From positions 186,001 through 250,000 of the forward strand of contig NZ_JBFRGU010000005.1 in the NCBI RefSeq assembly GCF_052115485.1: a stretch of DNA of 64,000 bases. Reading direction: 5' to 3'. The notes beneath the pieces were generated by a model that saw only the letters and a program-made list of their open reading frames with translations, was not told where the DNA came from and did not search any database. This DNA comes from Microvirga sp052115485 (GTDB lineage: Bacteria; Pseudomonadota; Alphaproteobacteria; Rhizobiales; Beijerinckiaceae). Shown piece by piece: positions 18,126 to 26,191 of this stretch. The first letter of the stretch is position 1. Every line of letters starts with the position of its first letter. Position numbers and translations under genes: made by a program.

Positions 18126-18299
18126 CTTTGATCCGTCCAACGGTTTTAGAAACAAACTCTCGGGCTCGTGTTTAGCGAGTCTAAACAGCGACGAAAAGGT
18201 GTCTTGTCGGCGCATCGCATTGAAAGTTTCGCATGGCTGATACCCCACTCAACGCAAGATCCTTACGCGTAAGGGGGCCATCGAGACGGCGCGGCGGAC

Positions 18300-18330
18300 A
18301 AACAAAAAGCGCGGCCGAGACCGCGCTTTG
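18300..18330 (-). terminator. Rho-independent terminator after rplS
   Basis: On the minus strand AAAGCGCGG and CCGCGCTTT pair over a 6-base loop and are followed by TTGTTTG. It lies 25 bp after the rplS stop. Confidence 0.8.
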
Positions 18331-18354
18331 TCACATCCTGCGATGCGGGTCGAC

Positions 18355-18726
18355 TTACTTGGCGGCGCCGGGCTTGTCCGCGCGCTCGGCAATACGGGCC
18401 GACTTACCGCGACGGTCACGTAGGTAATAAAGCTTGGCGCGGCGCACGGCGCCACGGCGAACGACCTTGATGGAATCGATCATCGGCGAGAAGACCGGGA
18501 ACACACGCTCCACGCCCTCACCGTAGGAAATCTTGCGAACCGTGAAGCTCTCCTGGATGCCGCCGCCGGAACGGGCGATGCAGACGCCTTCATAGGCCTG
18601 CACGCGGCTACGGTCGCCTTCCTTGACCTTCACGTTGACGATGACGGTATCGCCGGGCTGAAACTCGGGGATCGTCTTGCCGAGCTTTTCAATCTGCTCT
18701 TTTTCGAGCTGCTGAATGATGTTCAT
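18355..18726 (-). CDS. rplS: 50S ribosomal protein L19
   Basis: 123 residues; L19 sits at the 30S-50S interface. Family segments: FQPGDTVIVNVKVKEGDRSR, QAYEGVCIARSGGGI, ESFTVRKISYGEGVERVFP and RRGAVRRAKLYYLRD. ATG at 18726 with AGGAG 7 bases upstream. Unlike the common rpsP-rimM-trmD-rplS arrangement, a DUF1801 gene on the opposite strand separates it from trmD here, and it has its own promoter and terminator. Confidence 0.97.
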   Translation of the reverse strand: MNIIQQLEKEQIEKLGKTIPEFQPGDTVIVNVKVKEGDRSRVQAYEGVCIARSGGGIQESFTVRKISYGEGVERVFPVFSPMIDSIKVVRRGAVRRAKLYYLRDRRGKSARIAERADKPGAAK

Positions 18727-18797
18727 TTTAAACTCCTGCCGTTGCGAGCCTTGAAGACCCGCTGGATTTCGGCGTCCTGTTTTAAGTTGAGGCGGCG

Positions 18798-18826
18798 GCT
18801 ATACAAGGTTTTTGGGGGGTTGTCGA
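18798..18826 (-). promoter_or_regulatory. Probable sigma-70 promoter of rplS
   Basis: On the minus strand TCGACA (-35) and TATAGC (-10) are separated by exactly 17 bases, about 70 bp upstream of the rplS ATG. It explains how rplS is expressed when cut off from trmD. Confidence 0.5.
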
Positions 18827-19015
18827 GGGAGGTGGCCGTCAGCCCTGCTCGGCCTGGGCTAGCCCGATATCGGCAATCAGATACCGCTCGAACCCGTCTG
18901 AAAGCGCCTTCCAGGGCGCTCTTCAGAGAAGAGTTGTCCGCCCTATGCCTTCTATCTCGGCTGGGGTCGATGGACTAGGAATAGTCAAGTGACGGGTGAG
19001 CGACAACAACCGAAA

Positions 19016-19471
19016 ATGAAAGCGACAGCAACCATGAAGAGCAGCGCGAAGGAAGGACACGGAGGGGACTCTCCCGCCCAGCTGATCGACGCGAGAATCG
19101 AGGAGCTGGGTGATTGGCGGGGCGAGATGCTCGCCCGGATCCGAACTCTCATCAAACAGGCCGACCCGGACGTGGTCGAGGAGTGGAAGTGGAGAGGAGT
19201 TCCGGTGTGGTCTCATGCCGGAATCATCTGCACCGGCGAGACGTACAAGAACGCCGTGAAGATGACTTTCGCCAAGGGCGCCTCCCTGGATGATCCCTCA
19301 CGCCTCTTCAACGCGAGCCTGGACGGCAACACCAGACGCGCCATCGATTTTCATGAAGGCGATAAGATCGATGAAGAAGCGCTGAAGGCACTCATTCGCG
19401 CCGCCGCGGCCCTGAACACGTCCTCGGCCGCGAAGCGCCCGAAAAGCGCGGTGGCGCGTTCCGGCGCTTGA
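19016..19471 (+). CDS. DUF1801-domain protein
   Basis: 151 residues from ATG 19016; a GTG at 18989 or ATG at 19034 are alternatives. The DUF1801 (YdhG-like) fold is seen in LADPDVVEEWKWRGVPVWSH-like sequence (here ADPDVVEEWKWRGVPVWSH), NAVKMTFAKGASLDDP and RAIDFHEGDKID. These small proteins are widespread and uncharacterised. It is the only plus-strand gene between rplS and trmD, and so breaks the usual ribosomal operon. Confidence 0.82.
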   Translation: MKATATMKSSAKEGHGGDSPAQLIDARIEELGDWRGEMLARIRTLIKQADPDVVEEWKWRGVPVWSHAGIICTGETYKNAVKMTFAKGASLDDPSRLFNASLDGNTRRAIDFHEGDKIDEEALKALIRAAAALNTSSAAKRPKSAVARSGA

Positions 19472-19628
19472 AGGCATGATGGGAGTTCGGATTACGGACC
19501 TGACAGGCCGGTTCTTCCGTCGGTAAGTACGGCGAACGAAATTTTGAGAAAACATTCGTGAACGCGCCGCTACGCACCCGCGAAAACTACGTTTTTGCTT
19601 AGGATCGACAGACAGAAAGCCGAGGCGT

Positions 19629-20309
19629 TTAACGCAGCAGATCCGGCCGTCTTTCCTGCGTAATCCGTTCCGCTTCTTCCCGCCGCCACTTGTCGATGAG
19701 GGCGTGGTTGCCGGAGAGCAGGACATCGGGAAGGGACCGCCCCTCCCATTCGCGCGGACGCGTGTATTGCGGATATTCCAAAAGGTTCGACTCGAAACTC
19801 TCGTCGTGGCCGGAGGCTTCCTTGCCCATCACGCCGGGAATGACACGCACGCAGGCATCGAGCACGACCATTGCCGCCATCTCTCCGCCGGAGAGCACGT
19901 AATCGCCGATGGACACTTCTTCGAGATTGCGACCCTCGATCACGCGCTCGTCGACGCCCTCGAAGCGGCCGCAGACGATGACGACGCCCGGTCCCGCAGC
20001 AAGCTCACGCACGCGGGCCTGCGTCAGCGGCTTTCCGCGCGGCGTCATGAGAAGTTTTGGGCGCAGATCGTCAGGCGGCACGGCAGCATCGATGGCGGAT
20101 GCCAACACATCGCAGCGCAACACCATGCCGACACCACCGCCTGCGGGCGTGTCATCCACGTTCTTATGTCGCCCGATACCATGATCACGAATGTTCTTCG
20201 TCTCGAGACTCCACAGGCCGCGTTCCAGCGCATCGCCGGAGAGCGAAATGCCGAGCGGTCCCGGAAACATTTCGGGATAGAGGGTGAGAATGGTGGCGTT
20301 GAAACTCAC
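19629..20309 (-). CDS. trmD: tRNA (guanine-37-N1)-methyltransferase
   Basis: 226 residues, SPOUT methyltransferase making m1G37. The trefoil-knot motifs are clear: VIVCGRFEGVDERVIE, EVSIGDYVLSGGE and the end PQYTRPREWEGRSLPDVLLS with GNHALIDKWRR. The start is GTG at 20309, overlapping the rimM stop as GTGA, so translation is coupled. It is the last gene of rpsP-rimM-trmD. Confidence 0.96.
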   Translation of the reverse strand: MSFNATILTLYPEMFPGPLGISLSGDALERGLWSLETKNIRDHGIGRHKNVDDTPAGGGVGMVLRCDVLASAIDAAVPPDDLRPKLLMTPRGKPLTQARVRELAAGPGVVIVCGRFEGVDERVIEGRNLEEVSIGDYVLSGGEMAAMVVLDACVRVIPGVMGKEASGHDESFESNLLEYPQYTRPREWEGRSLPDVLLSGNHALIDKWRREEAERITQERRPDLLR

Positions 20310-21013
20310 GCCTCGTCCTCGGGTTGAGGTTTGGCGGGCTCGAACAGATCGTCGGGAGCGACCACAACGACGCGCTTCTGGCTAAGATCGATCATCGGCA
20401 CAAAGGCTTTGGCGAAAGGCAACAGAGCGGTCGGGCCTTTTTGGAGAGGCGCGATTTCGAGAAGATCGCCGCCGCCGTAATTCGGCACGGCGACGATGGC
20501 GCCGAGCGGTTCGCCTGCCTCGTTCTCGACCTTGAGGCCGATGAGATCGGCCAGCAGAAATTCGTCTTCCTCGGTCGCGGGGAGTTTATTGCGGTCGAGA
20601 TAAAGCCGCACCCGATTGAGCGCTTCCGCCGCTTCACGCGACGTGACGCCTTCGACCTGCCCGATCAGCATATCGACAGCGGGCCCCGGTGCGCGGCGAC
20701 AATTTTTGAGAAGGATGGTCCGGCCGCTCTCTGTGAGAAGCGGGCCGTAATTGCCGATCGCTTCCGGATCGGCAGTATAGGATTTCAGCCGCGCCTCGCC
20801 TTTGAGGCCATGGGCGCGACCGAACTCGCCGACGAGGACGAGGTTGCTTCTACCGGAAGAACCCTCCCCTTGAGGGGGAGGGTCGGATCGTAGATCCGGG
20901 GTGGGGTGGGAGCGCGAGCTTGCAGAATGTGGCGTTTCCACCCCACCCCGCCGCTGCTTGCGCAGCGTCGACCCTCCCCCTCCAGGGGAGGATGTGCGCG
21001 CGCCCTTGCCCAT
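20306..21013 (-). CDS. rimM: 16S rRNA processing protein RimM with a repeat-encoded N-terminal extension
   Basis: 235 residues against about 170-190 for the family. The normal RimM domain starts near residue 57 (NLVLVGEFGRAHGLKGEA) and includes the PRC barrel (EDEFLLADLIGLKVENEAG, PNYGGGDLLEI). Residues of roughly 8-51 are encoded by a 130-bp family A palindrome (20862-20991) and are low-complexity (SPGGGGSTLRKQRRGG). No ATG, GTG or TTG lies in frame between the repeat and the domain, so translation must begin at ATG 21013, 6 bp after rpsP, or at a GTG inside the repeat. RimM assists 30S head maturation with S19. Confidence 0.9.
   Translation of the reverse strand: MGKGARTSSPGGGGSTLRKQRRGGVETPHSASSRSHPTPDLRSDPPPQGEGSSGRSNLVLVGEFGRAHGLKGEARLKSYTADPEAIGNYGPLLTESGRTILLKNCRRAPGPAVDMLIGQVEGVTSREAAEALNRVRLYLDRNKLPATEEDEFLLADLIGLKVENEAGEPLGAIVAVPNYGGGDLLEIAPLQKGPTALLPFAKAFVPMIDLSQKRVVVVAPDDLFEPAKPQPEDEA
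20862..20991. repeat. Family A palindrome inside rimM
   Basis: Left arm CCCTCCCCTTGAGGGGGAGG then GTCG; right arm CGACCCTCCCCCTCCAGGGG. An inner pair is GGGGTGGGGTGG and CCACCCCACCCC. Other family A copies: 23639-23797, 28746-28870 (also inside a gene) and 44639-44779. Confidence 0.85.
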
Positions 21014-21019
21014 ACCGGC

Positions 21020-21382
21020 TTACGCAGCCTCGCCTTCGGACGGGGCAGCAGCCGCCGCAGCCTTGGCGTCGGCACGCTCCTGGGCCTTCTTGCCCGGAAC
21101 GGCCTTCTCAGGGTTGTTGCGGGCTTCGCGCTTCAGGAGGCCGGCGGCATCGAGGAAGCGGAGAACGCGGTCGGTCGGCTGCGCGCCCTTGGCGAGCCAG
21201 GCCTTGATCTTCTCGACGTCGAGGGAGACGCGCGCAGCATCATCCTTCGGCTTCATCGGATCATAGGTGCCGACCTTCTCGATGAAGCGGCCATCGCGCG
21301 GGGAGCGCGAGTCGGCGATGACGATGCGGTAGTAAGGACGCTTCTTGGCGCCACCACGGGTCAGGCGGATTTTGAGGGACAT
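21020..21382 (-). CDS. rpsP: 30S ribosomal protein S16
   Basis: 120 residues. The core reads MSLKIRLTRGGAKKRPYYRI, VIADSRSPRDGRFIEKVGTY and an alanine/glutamate-rich tail common in alphaproteobacteria. ATG at 21382. rimM begins 6 bp after its stop. It is likely the first gene of rpsP-rimM-trmD. Confidence 0.97.
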   Translation of the reverse strand: MSLKIRLTRGGAKKRPYYRIVIADSRSPRDGRFIEKVGTYDPMKPKDDAARVSLDVEKIKAWLAKGAQPTDRVLRFLDAAGLLKREARNNPEKAVPGKKAQERADAKAAAAAAPSEGEAA

Positions 21383-21417
21383 GGGAAACTCCTTTTAGTG
21401 TCCTTCGATCAACTCTT

Positions 21418-21524
21418 CCGTCATTCCCGCGAAGGCGGGAACCCAGAACCTCCGACGGCTCGAGATCGAGACCCTTCGGCGGCTCTGGATCCCGGGCTCC
21501 GCGCGCGCGGCCCCGGGATGACGG
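21418..21524. repeat. Family B palindrome between ffh and rpsP
   Basis: CCGTCATTCCCGCGAAGGC at the left and GCGGCCCCGGGATGACGG at the right; the GGGAACCCAGAACC and GGCTCTGGATCCCGGGCTC segments form the inner part. Confidence 0.8.
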
Positions 21525-21538
21525 CTAACTTCAAATTC

Positions 21539-23095
21539 TCACTTCTTCTTGCCTCCGAACGGGAAGCCACCAAGGCCCGGAAGCCCCGGGATCTTCGGCC
21601 CGCCGAGACCGGGTAAGCCCGGCGCTCCGCCAAGCCCTTTGGGCATCGGCGGAAGACCGCCGGCGCCGCCGGGGAAATCCGGAAGCTTGCCGCCCATCTG
21701 CTTCTGCATGGCTTCGATCTGTTCCGGCGTCGGCTGGGGCATGCCGCCGCCGAGCCCAAACATCTTGCCGAGCGTGCCGGCCATACCCTTGCCTTTGCCG
21801 CCGCCCATCATCTTCATGACGTCGGCCATCTGGCGGTGCATTTTCAGAAGCTTGTTGACGTCTTCGACCTTGGTGCCGGAACCCGCCGCGATACGTTTCT
21901 TGCGCGAGGCTTTGAGCACATCGGGATTGCGGCGCTCAGTGCGTGTCATGGAATCGATGATGGCGCGCTGACGCTTGATGACCTTGTCGTCGAGATTGGC
22001 GTTTTCCAATTGCGACTTCATCTTGGCGATGCCGGGCAACATGCCGAGCATGCCGCCGATACCGCCGATCTTTTCCATCTGGGTGAGCTGATCGCGCAGA
22101 TCGTCCAGATCGAACTTGCCCTTGCGCATCTTCTCGGCGATGCGAAGCGCCTTTTCCTGATCGATATTCTCCGCCGCCTTTTCGACGAGCGAGACGATAT
22201 CGCCCATGCCGAGAATGCGGTTGGCGACGCGAGAGGGGTGGAACTCCTCGAGCGCATCGACCTTTTCGCCCGTACCGATGAGCTTGATCGGCTTGCCGGT
22301 GACGGCGCGCATGGACAGAGCAGCGCCACCGCGCGCATCGCCGTCCATACGGGTCAGCACGATGCCGGTGACGCCGAGGCGTTCGTCGAAAGCGCGAGCG
22401 GTGTTGACCGCATCCTGACCGGTGAGCGCATCGGCGACGAGAAGCACTTCATGCGGATCGGTCGCGGCCTTCACTTCGGCCGCTTCCAGCATCAAACCTT
22501 CATCGACGGTGACGCGGCCCGCCGTATCGAGCATGACCACGTCGAAACCGCCGAGACGCGCCGCTTCCATGGCGCGCCGCGCAATCTGCACCGCCGATTG
22601 ACCGGTGACGATGGGTAGCGTCTCCACGCCGACCTGTTTACCGAGAACGGCCAACTGCTCCATGGCGGCGGGACGGCGCGTATCGAGAGAAGCGAGAAGG
22701 ACTTTGCGCTTCTCGCGATCAGTCAAACGCTTGGCGATCTTGGCCGTGGTCGTGGTCTTACCGGAACCCTGCAGGCCGACCATCAGGATCGCGACGGGAG
22801 GAGCCGCGTTGAGATCGATGATTTCCGCATTCGCGCCCAACATCTCCACGAGCTGGTCGTGAACGATCTTGACCACCTGCTGGCCGGGCGAGACCGATTT
22901 GACGACCTCCGCGCCGATGGCACGCGCCCGCACCTTGTCCGTGAACGAGCGCACGACTTCGAGGGCCACGTCCGCTTCGAGCAACGCACGCCGCACTTCG
23001 CGAAGGGCGGCGTTCACATCCTCTTCCGTCAGTGCGCCACGGCGCGTGAGGCTGTTGAGGATTGTCGAAAGTTTATCGGAAAGGCCGTCGAACAT
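21539..23095 (-). CDS. ffh: Signal recognition particle protein Ffh (SRP54)
   Basis: 518 residues: N domain, GTPase G domain and methionine-rich M domain. P-loop GLQGSGKTTT (about 108-117), DTAGRVTVDEGLML, TRMDGDARGGAALSM and GVGEKVD-like GTGEKVDALEEFHP mark the G domain. The M domain shows KMRKGKFDLDDL and FGLGGGMPQPTPEQIEAM, ending in a glycine/proline-rich tail with GGKKK. It binds SRP RNA and signal sequences and docks with FtsY, encoded at 29356. ATG at 23095. Confidence 0.96.
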   Translation of the reverse strand: MFDGLSDKLSTILNSLTRRGALTEEDVNAALREVRRALLEADVALEVVRSFTDKVRARAIGAEVVKSVSPGQQVVKIVHDQLVEMLGANAEIIDLNAAPPVAILMVGLQGSGKTTTTAKIAKRLTDREKRKVLLASLDTRRPAAMEQLAVLGKQVGVETLPIVTGQSAVQIARRAMEAARLGGFDVVMLDTAGRVTVDEGLMLEAAEVKAATDPHEVLLVADALTGQDAVNTARAFDERLGVTGIVLTRMDGDARGGAALSMRAVTGKPIKLIGTGEKVDALEEFHPSRVANRILGMGDIVSLVEKAAENIDQEKALRIAEKMRKGKFDLDDLRDQLTQMEKIGGIGGMLGMLPGIAKMKSQLENANLDDKVIKRQRAIIDSMTRTERRNPDVLKASRKKRIAAGSGTKVEDVNKLLKMHRQMADVMKMMGGGKGKGMAGTLGKMFGLGGGMPQPTPEQIEAMQKQMGGKLPDFPGGAGGLPPMPKGLGGAPGLPGLGGPKIPGLPGLGGFPFGGKKK

Positions 23096-23098
23096 GGA

Positions 23099-23311
23099 TC
23101 ACTCGCTGTTCTGGGCAGATTCTGCCCGGCGCACCTGAAGCGCATCCTCGAAATGGCGGATCGCCGCTTCGAACTTGTCGCGACAACCCGGATTGCAGAA
23201 GCCGACCACCGCGCCGCGATAAAGGGTGAGCGAATCCGCCGCGATGGGTTTCCCCGACCACGGGCAGGTCTCGTTGACCGCATCCTCAATTCGCAACGTG
23301 TCGTCCGACAT
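23099..23311 (-). CDS. Small TRASH/YHS-like metal-binding protein
   Basis: 70 residues from ATG 23311. The CPWSGKPI and FCNPGCRDKFE cysteine pairs form a treble-clef/TRASH-like zinc site followed by a helix (AAIRHFEDAL). Similar short proteins in alphaproteobacteria are often mislabelled as glutathione S-transferase; nothing here supports that. Its stop lies 3 bp from the ffh start, so the two are probably co-transcribed. Confidence 0.75.
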   Translation of the reverse strand: MSDDTLRIEDAVNETCPWSGKPIAADSLTLYRGAVVGFCNPGCRDKFEAAIRHFEDALQVRRAESAQNSE

Positions 23312-23339
23312 CGCTTCGTTTCCGTTACATTTCATTTGC

Positions 23340-23446
23340 CGTCATGCCCGGCCTTGTGCCGGGTATCCACGTCTTGAAGCCGCCGAGCAACAAAGGCGTG
23401 GATGGCCGGTCTGATCCCCGGATCAAGTCCGGGGACGGCCATGACG
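23340..23446. repeat. Family C palindrome (CATGCCCGGC type)
   Basis: CGTCATGCCCGGCCTTGTGC and the inner GGTATCCACGTCTTG face AAAGGCGTGGATGGCC and GGGGACGGCCATGACG. A second copy is at 55047-55140. Confidence 0.82.
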
Positions 23447-23927
23447 TAGAGCAAAAGCCCAAAGCCAAAGAGCGCCCGAGGGCGCATCGCGCTGTCGGAC
23501 GTTGACCTCCAGCCTCACAGGACTGGTCGGCGGCTCAAGGGCTCGCTCTACAGATTTGACGTGGTGGATTAAGGGCAAAAGGTTACAGAGTCAATGAAAG
23601 GGGGTCTTTCGATAATGACTCAGTTTGGTCCGCGCTCTTCCCTCCCCCTTGCGGGGAGGGGTAGGGGGTGGGGGTTGAAAAGTCAGAGCGTTGCCTGTGA
23701 TCCGGCAAGCAGGAAGGCTGCTACAGCGCCAGACGTCTGAAAGTTTCACCCGGTCAGACCACTCCCACCCTTCGTCCCTCCCCACAAGAGGGAGGGAAAG
23801 CCTGTGCCTTATCCTCATCAAACTGAGTCACGACCGGTCTTTCGATCACAGGCGACAAACGCGGCGGCTTGACCGGACCCGCAAGAGCGTTTCACTTGCG
23901 CCCCTCTCGAAACCAGCTTCGCGGATC
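23447..23927. other. Gene-free stretch carrying a compound family A palindrome
   Basis: No gene is supported. A family A palindrome at 23639-23797 (CCTCCCCCTTGCGGGGAGGG facing CCCTCCCCACAAGAGGGAGG) is itself enclosed by a perfect 11-bp inverted repeat, GACTCAGTTTG at 23617-23627 and CAAACTGAGTC at 23819-23829. Confidence 0.7.
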
Positions 23928-24911
23928 ATGGCTCTCAAGCGCAACCCCTATTATCAAGGCCCCGTTTCGGACCATTTCGACGGCCTGCGCTTTTTCGCGC
24001 CCGGCCGTCCCGGCGACAAGACGTTGAAGGATCTGTTGCGCTGGCGGCGGGAAGGTGGCCGCAAGGTCTGGCCCACATCCTTTCCAAGCCCGTTTCAGGA
24101 CAAGCCGCCCGTCTCCGTCGCCGGTCTGCGCGTGACGCTGATCGGCCACGCCTCGTTTCTGATCCAGGTTGCAGGACTCAATCTTTTGACCGATCCGGTC
24201 TTCTCGGAGCGCGCAAGCCCCCTTCCCTTCATGGGTCCCAAGCGGGTCAATCCACCCGGCATCGCCTTCGACGATCTGCCGCCGATCCATGCGGTTCTGA
24301 TCACGCACAATCATTACGATCATCTCGATCTCGCGGCGGTTGGACGCCTATGGCGGCGTGACCGGCCGCGCTTCATCGCGCCGCTCGGGAACGACGCGAT
24401 CATCCGCGCGAAATATCCCAAGATCGCCGTCGAAACCGGCGATTGGGGCGCATCCATCGAACTCGGGAACGGTGTGACGGCTCATTTCGAGCCGAGCAAT
24501 CACTGGTCGGCGCGGGGAGTGCGCGACCGGCGCATGGCCCTGTGGTGCGCCTATGTCCTGACGACACCACGCGGGACCCTGTATCACGTGGGCGATACTG
24601 GTTTCAGTGACGGTGCGATCTTCGCCCGCATCCGTGAGCGTTTCGGCCCGCCCCGGCTCGCGCATCTGCCCATCGGCGCCTATGAGCCGCGCTGGTTCAT
24701 GCAGCCGCAGCACATGAGTCCCGAAGAGGCCGTCCGTGCCTTCCAGCTTCTCGGCGTGGAGCAGGCTTTGGGCCACCACTGGGGCACTTTCCAGCTCACC
24801 AATGAGGCGATCGAGGAACCCCCGCAAGCACTCGCCGCCGCGCTCGAGGCCGCAGGCATTCCACAGGAGCACTTCAGGCCCCTGCGGCCGGGCGAGGTTT
24901 GGGAAGGCTGA
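23928..24911 (+). CDS. Metallo-beta-lactamase-fold hydrolase (UlaG/NAPE-PLD-like)
   Basis: 327 residues. The zinc motif is ITHNHYDHLDL; LIGHASFLIQVAGLNLLTDP and GDTGFSDGAIF complete the fold, and HHWGTFQLTNEAIEEPP near the C-terminus is typical of the UlaG/NAPE-PLD-like branch (outer-membrane-associated RomA type included). Substrate unknown. ATG at 23928 is used because MALKRNPYYQGPVSDHFDGL is the conserved beginning; the frame is open further upstream, but only through the repeat. Confidence 0.88.
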   Translation: MALKRNPYYQGPVSDHFDGLRFFAPGRPGDKTLKDLLRWRREGGRKVWPTSFPSPFQDKPPVSVAGLRVTLIGHASFLIQVAGLNLLTDPVFSERASPLPFMGPKRVNPPGIAFDDLPPIHAVLITHNHYDHLDLAAVGRLWRRDRPRFIAPLGNDAIIRAKYPKIAVETGDWGASIELGNGVTAHFEPSNHWSARGVRDRRMALWCAYVLTTPRGTLYHVGDTGFSDGAIFARIRERFGPPRLAHLPIGAYEPRWFMQPQHMSPEEAVRAFQLLGVEQALGHHWGTFQLTNEAIEEPPQALAAALEAAGIPQEHFRPLRPGEVWEG

Positions 24912-24920
24912 TCGCGCCGC

Positions 24921-25766
24921 CTATTTCGGCTGCACGTAGACGTTCACTTCGAGAGTGGCGTCGGACGAGGACGTCAGGTCGGTCACGTATTCCTCGATGA
25001 AAGCGTCCTGCGCCACGATGTCCTTGGCGTCGAGATAAGCCGCGATCGTCTCGTAGGTGCCCTCGATCTCGTCATAGGCGTCCTTGTGGACGAAACGGAA
25101 GGCCTTGCCCTCCGGGGTCTTGCCGAATTTGATCTCGGGCGTCAGCTCCGTCTTGCCTTCCGGCGCTTGGGCGATGGGCACCATGGCGTCGAACTTGAAA
25201 CCCGCATCGTCCGTATGCACGAAGATGGTCAGCGGACGGCCCGTCGGTGCGATACCCGCCTTTTTCAACTCGTCCTCGATCTTCTGGAAGGTTTTCTTCA
25301 AGGTCGTGAAGCCATCATCCCAGGTGGTCGTGCCGGACAAAACCGCCACAGGCTTTGCGGGAAGCAGGACCTCCTGCACATCCATCGGATCGCCCGGGCC
25401 GGGAACCAGGGTCGAGCGCGCGGTGCTCGTGGGTGCCGACAGCGAGGCCGGCGGGGGAGTTGTTTGAGCGGGCTGCGTCGGCGCAGCCGGGGCAGCCGGG
25501 GGTGTCGCGACAGGCGCTGCGGGTTGTGGAGCCGGTGGCGTCTCGGGGGGCGTTGCGATGGGAGCAGCGGGTTGAGGAGCTGGTGTCGCCTGGGGGGGCG
25601 CGGCCTGAGCGCCAGGCACGGGGGTTTGCTGTGCGGTGGACGGGCTTGGTTCCGTCGCCACGGGCGCGGGCACCGGGGAACTCACCACGGGTGGCGGCGT
25701 CTGAGCGAAGCTCGCCGCCGGGGCCAGCGCAAGCGCCACACTGAGAAAGCAAGGAATAAGCCGCAT
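24921..25766 (-). CDS. Secreted protein with Ala/Pro-rich linker and GyrI-like domain
   Basis: 281 residues from ATG 25766. A signal peptide (MRLIPCFLSVALALAPAASF, cut after AQ) is followed by about 100 residues of Pro/Ala/Thr linker with near-repeats such as PAPQPAAPIATPPETP and PAPQPAAPVATPPAAP. The C-terminal domain matches GyrI-like/AraC effector-binding proteins: WDDGFTTLKKTFQKIEDELK, GRPLTIFVHTDDAGF and a final YEVNVYVQPK-type strand (LEVNVYVQPK). A periplasmic ligand-binding role is likely but not defined. Confidence 0.78.
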   Translation of the reverse strand: MRLIPCFLSVALALAPAASFAQTPPPVVSSPVPAPVATEPSPSTAQQTPVPGAQAAPPQATPAPQPAAPIATPPETPPAPQPAAPVATPPAAPAAPTQPAQTTPPPASLSAPTSTARSTLVPGPGDPMDVQEVLLPAKPVAVLSGTTTWDDGFTTLKKTFQKIEDELKKAGIAPTGRPLTIFVHTDDAGFKFDAMVPIAQAPEGKTELTPEIKFGKTPEGKAFRFVHKDAYDEIEGTYETIAAYLDAKDIVAQDAFIEEYVTDLTSSSDATLEVNVYVQPK

Positions 25767-25939
25767 GGTTGGTCTACTTGCGCGAATCAATTCGGGTTTC
25801 AGGCGATCATCATAGAAGGTCTCTCGCAGGGTCGCGAGATCTCCTATGGTCGTCTCGTTGAGCGCACCGGAAATGCTCCGCGCGATTTTGACGCAACATC
25901 ATTGCTGAAAAATTGGGCAGCGATGCTGTCCTTTTGTGC

Positions 25940-25968
25940 TTGCCCTGAAAATGAGCGCTCTCTATTTT
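25940..25968 (+). promoter_or_regulatory. Probable sigma-70 promoter of the small RNA
   Basis: TTGCCC and TATTTT are separated by exactly 17 bases. Transcription would start near 25974, at the base of the first hairpin of the RNA described next. Confidence 0.55.
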
Positions 25969-25973
25969 GTGCA

Positions 25974-26064
25974 GTGCGACACGGTGATTGGCGTCACCTG
26001 TCGTATGCCCTTCTTGGGCGTTTCCTCCCTAAACTCCGGGCCGCTGGAAACAGCGGCCTTTTTT
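25974..26064 (+). ncRNA. Probable small RNA of the MmgR/alpha-r8 type
   Basis: About 90 nt with a promoter in front and a terminator behind, and no reading frame. Hairpin 1 pairs CGACA-GGTGA with TCACC-TGTCG. Hairpin 2 is GCCC-TTCTT-GGGC. Then the unpaired TTTCCTCCCT, and hairpin 3, GGCCGCTG-GAAA-CAGCGGCC with a T-run. A conserved single-stranded UUUCCUCCCU is, as I recall, a hallmark of the alpha-r8/MmgR RNAs of alphaproteobacteria, which in Sinorhizobium limit polyhydroxybutyrate storage under nitrogen control. The motif is complementary to Shine-Dalgarno sequences. The family name is an inference; that this is an independent transcript is better supported. Confidence 0.65.
26039..26064 (+). 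terminator. Rho-independent terminator of the small RNA
   Basis: Perfect 8-bp stem GGCCGCTG and CAGCGGCC, GAAA tetraloop, then TTTTTTC. No protein gene on this strand ends in front of it. Confidence 0.88.
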
Positions 26065-26071
26065 CTTTTTC

Positions 26072-26125
26072 AAGCATGATCAGAACAAGTGGGCACCGGT
26101 TGTTCGCCCGGATCATGCGGCATCG
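26072..26125. repeat. Family D repeat, module 1 only
   Basis: AAGCATGATCAGAACAAGTG to CCCGGATCATGCGGCATC, lacking module 2. It separates the small RNA from dapF. Confidence 0.8.
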
Positions 26126-26191
26126 ATAAAGCACGGATTTCCGGCCAAGACCCGACTCGCGCTTTTCGCGGCTTTGCGCCATATACGGGCC

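Noticed and set aside
25800..26064. 6S RNA or SRP RNA in the gap before dapF
   Set aside because: The transcript is only about 90 nt, has no long central bubble as in 6S RNA and lacks the conserved SRP tetraloop domain; the MmgR-like fold fits better.
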